From positions 1,240,001 through 1,304,000 of the forward strand of contig NW_026570230.1 in NCBI RefSeq assembly GCF_019649055.1: 64,000 bases of DNA. Reading direction: 5' to 3'. The position numbers were made by a program, and so were the translations under genes. The notes under the pieces were generated by a model. That model did not search any database. It was not told the origin of the DNA and saw only the letters and a list, made by a program, of their open reading frames with translations. This DNA is from Paramacrobiotus metropolitanus. Lineage: Eukaryota; Tardigrada; Eutardigrada; Parachela; Macrobiotidae. Shown one piece after another: positions 59,540 through 64,000 of the stretch (position 1 is its first letter; every line of letters begins with the position of its first letter).

Positions 59540-60890
59540 TTGAACACATCCGTTGAAATTGTGTTGAACAGCCTTTTCATTATGCGAAACATTCGTTGCG
59601 TGCGAAATAAAACGCTTGCAAATACAGCCCTTGCGAGCCGTTTACACTAATACGTACACTGTATACATGAAATAGCAAATAACTTCTGTGTTGTCATCAT
59701 CAAGCAAACGGCCCAAACAAGAAATCCCAAAATCCAGCCGAAATCTCGGAACAGTAATACGACTAATGTTTTAACACAGCTACTGTAAACATTAAGCAGC
59801 CATATACCATTGAATTCATGAATACGGATGTGCTAGAAATTATAATATCTAAGAAGCATCGTTATCCAAACAACAGTGACCGTCACATCAGCCGGCCAAA
59901 AAGGACAGAAAATAATTTTAATTTACCAAAATATTACAATAGCAGGTACTAAGCTTTACGTGTGAAATTTCAGAAGCTCCTCGAGACATGCCAAAGTAGG
60001 TTGACTTGGCCGCTGTTAAGTTCTTTAAAATAATGGCGAAATCTTCATCTGGCCGGAAATCTTCTGACCTTTTCATCAAAAAGCAAAGGAACCCAAGATA
60101 GCCTAACATAAACTTGATTTACTATACTTCTATAGCATCAGGCGAATACTATTGTCACTTACACAGTTACACTTTCGTGTAACCGTGCTTCTGATGGCAC
60201 TAAAACAAGCAAGACAACCAACGGGCTTGCTGTACCAAGCATTTGTCGAGCGTAACGCCTACGAAGACATTAGATACAAAGCACCTGGCCGTAGACGATA
60301 GAACCAATATTGGTTCTAATTATTGGTTTTGGCATTAATGCCAAATCTCCAATGACTCCCGCCGCCAAAACAAAAGAAAAGCCTTTCCGCGGTAACTGAA
60401 TAATCAAGGTCAACTCATCCCATTCCAACCATAATGCACGGAAAATCTCCTCAAAACATATTGGGTCGACTTTTATTGTTTGGATGGACAAGCGCAGTAT
60501 GTCGTAAAATCCGACCATTCTGTTACGCACTACGGTTACCACGTGGTAATGCAGCGTGTAGACGGTGTTAGGGAGCAGGCGTGTAACTATTACAACCACG
60601 CGCAAGATGATATCGTTTACACCGAAAGGAACTAGCCATATCGAATATGGTTCCCGTTGCCAGGATTCAGCATGGCCAGACTTCGCATTTAAGCATAAGT
60701 GGACGAAAAGAATGATCACATGAACAGCCCTCACTCCGGCCAATGCGAAACAGCCGAAATACAACCACTTGGGCTGCGATAAGATGGCGAAACAATGGTG
60801 ACTGTTTCCGTGCTCAGTATGTGACAAAGTGTGGACAGTGTCATTAGTTTCGACGACAGCCCCTAGAAAAACGGCTGCAGTCGTTAGCAA
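59540..60890 (-). pseudogene. Decayed copy of the neighbouring adhesion GPCR membrane region
   Basis: The minus strand at about 59560-59790 is clearly similar to the last exon of the adhesion GPCR at 61190-61360 (shared AAATACAGCCCTTGCGAGCC, FGWILGFLVWAVC against FGWLFGFLVHAVC, NGSQGLYL in both). Here the TM6-TM7 segment is broken: the TM6 frame hits a stop, and NGSQGLYL lies in another frame, followed by two stops. Upstream, 60270-60890 is a 206-codon frame with TM2-TM3-like sequence (HCFAILSQPKWLYFGCFALAG). The block looks like a duplicate of the downstream half of the receptor that has lost coding ability at its 3' end. The 60270-60890 part could still be expressed. Confidence 0.6.
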
Positions 60891-61084
60891 CGAAATTGGC
60901 TAGCCACATCAGCAATTACGGAAATTATGGGACTTTGCCGCATGACGAGAAAGTCACCGTCAATACCGAGTTTCCTAACTTAATTATATGCCATGACCTT
61001 TCGCATATGTCCATAGCTTTGTTTTCTTATCAGTTTAGGCTGGCGGAGCTTTAGATTTCATTGGGGTTACCGTTAGTCCATCTT

Positions 61085-64000
61085 TTAATATCTCAGTGAA
61101 CCTAGGAAACGAGAACTCTGAGAACGAAAGTCTGAGATTTTTCTCCCGTGCCGTTTCACGGTGCGAAAAACTCCCTGTGTGCGAAAATAAAACACTAGCA
61201 AATACAGCCCTTGCGAGCCGTTTACAAGAATAAAGAAATAGCATATGATTTCTTTTGTGCTGTCATCTAAACATACGGCATGAACCAGAAACCCGAAAAG
61301 CCAACCGAAACCCAGGAACAGCAACATTATTACTGTATTAGCAAACTCCTGCAAAATCTTGTAAGGCCCTTGTCCCGCTTTGCTGATCATATGTGTATGG
61401 CTTTTTTGGTTTTTATGTCGGTGACACTCTAAAAAAATGAATGGAATACTGTTAACAGTTACAAGAGACTCATGATCCAACGCAGTTAATACATCTTTAC
61501 GCATTACTCAGTACTAATTCAGTTAAAACTAAGCGCAAACATAATGACTGACCTTTGTGATAATGAAAAATTAGAGCTCCCATGTTGAAAGCCAATATGA
61601 GCAGGATAGGCATTACGAAGGTCACCATCAAAAACACAAAGCTTTGAGGGTGTATCCAGCACCTGACACAATAAAAAGCTGTATGAGCTACTCTAGTGAA
61701 GGACTGCAGATGGCATTGGTAGCTACAATACCAAGACCTTGTACTGTTTCGTTACCATTGGTCGTCTGACCCATACACCGTTCCATATCGTCCATCGATA
61801 TCAGGAAACCGAAAGCAAAGAACATCGGTATCAACGGAATTCCTATAGGTCACAGGAGATTTTAAATTGCCAATCACTGAAAGAATAGGCTGTTGAAGTT
61901 TACCCCATGCGAATGCAGCGGATTTGATAAAAAACCACCGGAATGTGTCACCATGGAGCGTTTTGCATTCTGCTATAGCGCTTAATATGCATGTTCATTC
62001 GATAAGAGACAATTCGGAAGCATTCGACTGCCATCCAGGCAAACGATACCAACAAAATCCAATGACTCAGTATTGCAACGCTTAGGCAAGCGTTTTCGTG
62101 TCCATCCGTGTATGGCAGGTACTGGCCAATGATTAACGCGATATGCGCCAACGCCAAACTGAATGCCAGGTTCAACCGTATGAAGATGGGTGGAATTAGG
62201 AACTGCTTTGAGTAATGCGAACGAAAGCTGCAAAGCATAAATGCTCACCTTATTTAAAACAGACAGAAGTTCAGAACAACTTACAAACTGTAGTATGGAG
62301 AATCATTATACGTATAACGAATCTCTATAATACAGCAATCAGTGCCATAATTGCACCCTGTAACACAAACGGTATTTAAGGGATTACCCTAAACGCCGAA
62401 ACTGCAGGTTAACAGCACAAGAAAAAAAGCAGGGCTGTGCTGAATTCTGATTCCATAGACAACATCTACCGGAGACGTGGACCTTTGTATCAAACGCAAC
62501 AAGCGCGGCTTGTTTCGCTTTCTGACTATCTGTATTCTTGAACTTCATCTTGACAAAAAATAGTGATTCGAACATCTTTGTAATTGTCAATAGTTTGATC
62601 TTTCCAATTTGATGATGTAGTAAGCGAAACAAGCCGCGCTTGTTGCGTTTGATACAAAGTACCCAATCTCTCGGTGACTATCTGAGATACTCGTACAGTA
62701 GTTACTGACTACAACATGGTGCAAAGCTGTTTCGCAATATGCATGATCTTGACTTACAGTATATGGACGGCCACGATAATGGAACATATAACTGTCATTC
62801 CTCCTAGAACTGAGCTGAGATGTTTTTGGGCCATACTGTCGAAATCCAACACTGGATCAGAGCCACAAAGGTCAACTAAGCCACCAATGTTGGTCAAGTG
62901 ATCGCATGCGCACTGAGAAATCAGTTCACCGTCGCCGTTTATAAAAGTTTTGACATGATAACAACCCTCGTCAGACCAGACCGCAGGTGGTGCGTTCATG
63001 GCGTTGCTTTCCGGAAAGAATTTCACGAAAACGCAACTATGCAATTTTGCTCCCACGTATTTCTTAAATCGCTCGTTGCTCTGTTAAGGTAATAGATAAA
63101 ACCGTTTGCCAGCACAAGAGGAGTCAACCTAGGTCCGCTGTTTACCTTATATAGATTCTTCAGATTGATTTCGATTATCACAATCTTTTCGATGTTTCTG
63201 ACTGTATCTGGGACCATGCCGGAAACCGTGATATTGGTTACGATGCGTTCGGACCGTGTGCCCAAAACAGGATCGAAATCGAATGAGGCAAATTTCGGTT
63301 GATAGGAAGCCCCAACCTCAAGCAGTACTTGTTGCGACGCGTTCATGCCGATATCTAAACCATTCCTCATTCTCGATTGCAAAATTAATCAGTAATACTG
63401 CAAAAAACATACAGGAAGCAACTACAGATACAAACAGTCTACAGTTATGTTGAAAAACATTGAATACTTTTGTCATTTAGTAAACGACTTAGTTTTGTAA
63501 GTTGCCGGTTGGTTTGAAGATACCAGTACTTAATAAGATTGTAGTCATTCACTGACTTGCATTAATCCAGTTGTCACGTATAGCGTTTCTGTTCGAACAG
63601 ATTTGTATTCCATGATTCGAATTCTTCGATACGTCATAATGAAATTCGGTCCCGATGTCGTCACTCGTGTTGGCGATTTTGGCCGATGCGCAGTACGCAA
63701 AATTCAAAGTCAGCATGTCCTGCGGATTTTTGAGATAAACACTCCTTACAGCGGTTGCAAGGCGAGTTTGTATAAACGGCTGTATAAACGGCTCAAGTTC
63801 TCTTTCAGTAGGTACAACAACACTCTTAGTGGAATCCAGTTTTTGCAGGGAATCTGAGGCAAGCTTTTGCAAGCCGTGCCTTGTGGAATTTGTTACTGAT
63901 TCCAGTTGTAAAGCTTTATCAATAATTTCAAGGGTACGTCCTGTTATTTGAAGCTTGAACGCCACCACATCAAAAAACGACTGTGTTACTGATGTGGTTG
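61085..64000 (-). CDS. Adhesion-type GPCR (family B2) with GPS motif, 5' part beyond right edge
   Basis: Exons seen (minus): from 64000 (open at edge) to 63553, 63371-63146, 63080-62758, 62227-61952, about 61842-61760 (TM4), 61662-61553 and 61428-61085. The first three form a GAIN-type domain. It ends in a GPS motif: SCVFVKFFPES, AVWSDEGCYH and QCACDHLTNIGG, with the HLT autoproteolysis tripeptide kept and the usual Trp after CVF replaced. TM1 (SVLGGMTVICSIIVAV), TM2-3 (LNLAFSLALAHIALII, HWILLVSFAWMAVE), TM4 (GIPLIPMFFAFGFLIS), TM5 (CWIHPQSFVFLMVTF) and TM6-7 (FGWLFGFLV, VNGSQGLYLLVFYF) follow in order. The phases around the TM4 exon do not fit by one base, which may mean a frameshift or a missed splice site. 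Ligand and role unknown. Confidence 0.8.
62483..62659. mobile_element. 177-base miniature inverted-repeat element in adhesion GPCR intron
   Basis: The ends are inverted repeats of about 39 bases starting CTTTGTATCAAACGCAAC, with one mismatch. They enclose about 100 bases of unique AT-rich sequence. It lies in the intron between the TM1 and TM2 exons. No target duplication was clear. MITE is the best description. Confidence 0.8.

Overview
The window is eukaryotic nuclear DNA. Genes are split by many short GT-AG introns (mostly 50 to 400 bases), the gene set is animal (P2X channel, BARX homeobox, adhesion GPCR, BLOC-1 subunit), and intergenic DNA is AT-rich and carries repeats. The combination of compact introns, expanded receptor guanylyl cyclases, divergent rhodopsin-like receptors and a P2X channel suggests a small ecdysozoan invertebrate, most likely a tardigrade. 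That assignment is inference. All gene models below were spliced by eye from splice sites, reading phase and paralogue comparison.

Left third (1-28.4 kb). The window opens exactly on a splice donor, inside an intron of a lipocalin-like secreted protein gene (last two exons 443-701 and 760-1121). A divergent rhodopsin-like GPCR follows on the minus strand (1401-2600). Then come three receptor guanylyl cyclases in direct tandem on the plus strand, GC1 (4226-9406), GC2 (11129-16616) and GC3 (19204-24399), about 1050-1080 residues each in 21-22 exons. On the minus strand, 24544-28360 encodes a secreted cathepsin B-like protease with an unusual GTS-repeat and GKPDDKP-repeat C-terminal tail. One of its introns holds a dense 8-base satellite.

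Middle (28.9-45 kb). A fourth cyclase, GC4, lies on the minus strand (28897-35040). Its first catalytic aspartate is replaced by threonine, so it is probably inactive alone. Next are two unassigned minus-strand genes (36089-37135 and 39074-39764), each with a KVSF motif that resembles a protein phosphatase 1 docking site, a retrotransposon fragment, a tRNA-like element, and a 3.47-kb foldback transposable element (40652-44125) with about 500-base terminal inverted repeats and a 6-base target duplication.

Right third (44.8-64 kb). This part is mostly conserved housekeeping and developmental genes: BLOC1S6/pallidin (44790-45239, +), carnosine N-methyltransferase CARNMT1 (46451-48569, -), a P2X receptor (49636-53769, +), a BARX homeobox gene (56894-59004, +), a decayed adhesion-GPCR copy (59540-60890, -) and the 3' part of an adhesion GPCR that runs off the right edge (61085-64000, -).

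The likeliest functional system is the receptor-cyclase cluster. It has four paralogues with the same exon plan (identical 51-base and 25-base micro-exons) but divergent ligand-binding ectodomains, pseudokinase regions and cyclase active sites. This fits a locally expanded peptide- or chemo-sensory cGMP receptor family in which an inactive member may work as a heterodimer partner. No prokaryotic system, CRISPR array or rRNA was seen.
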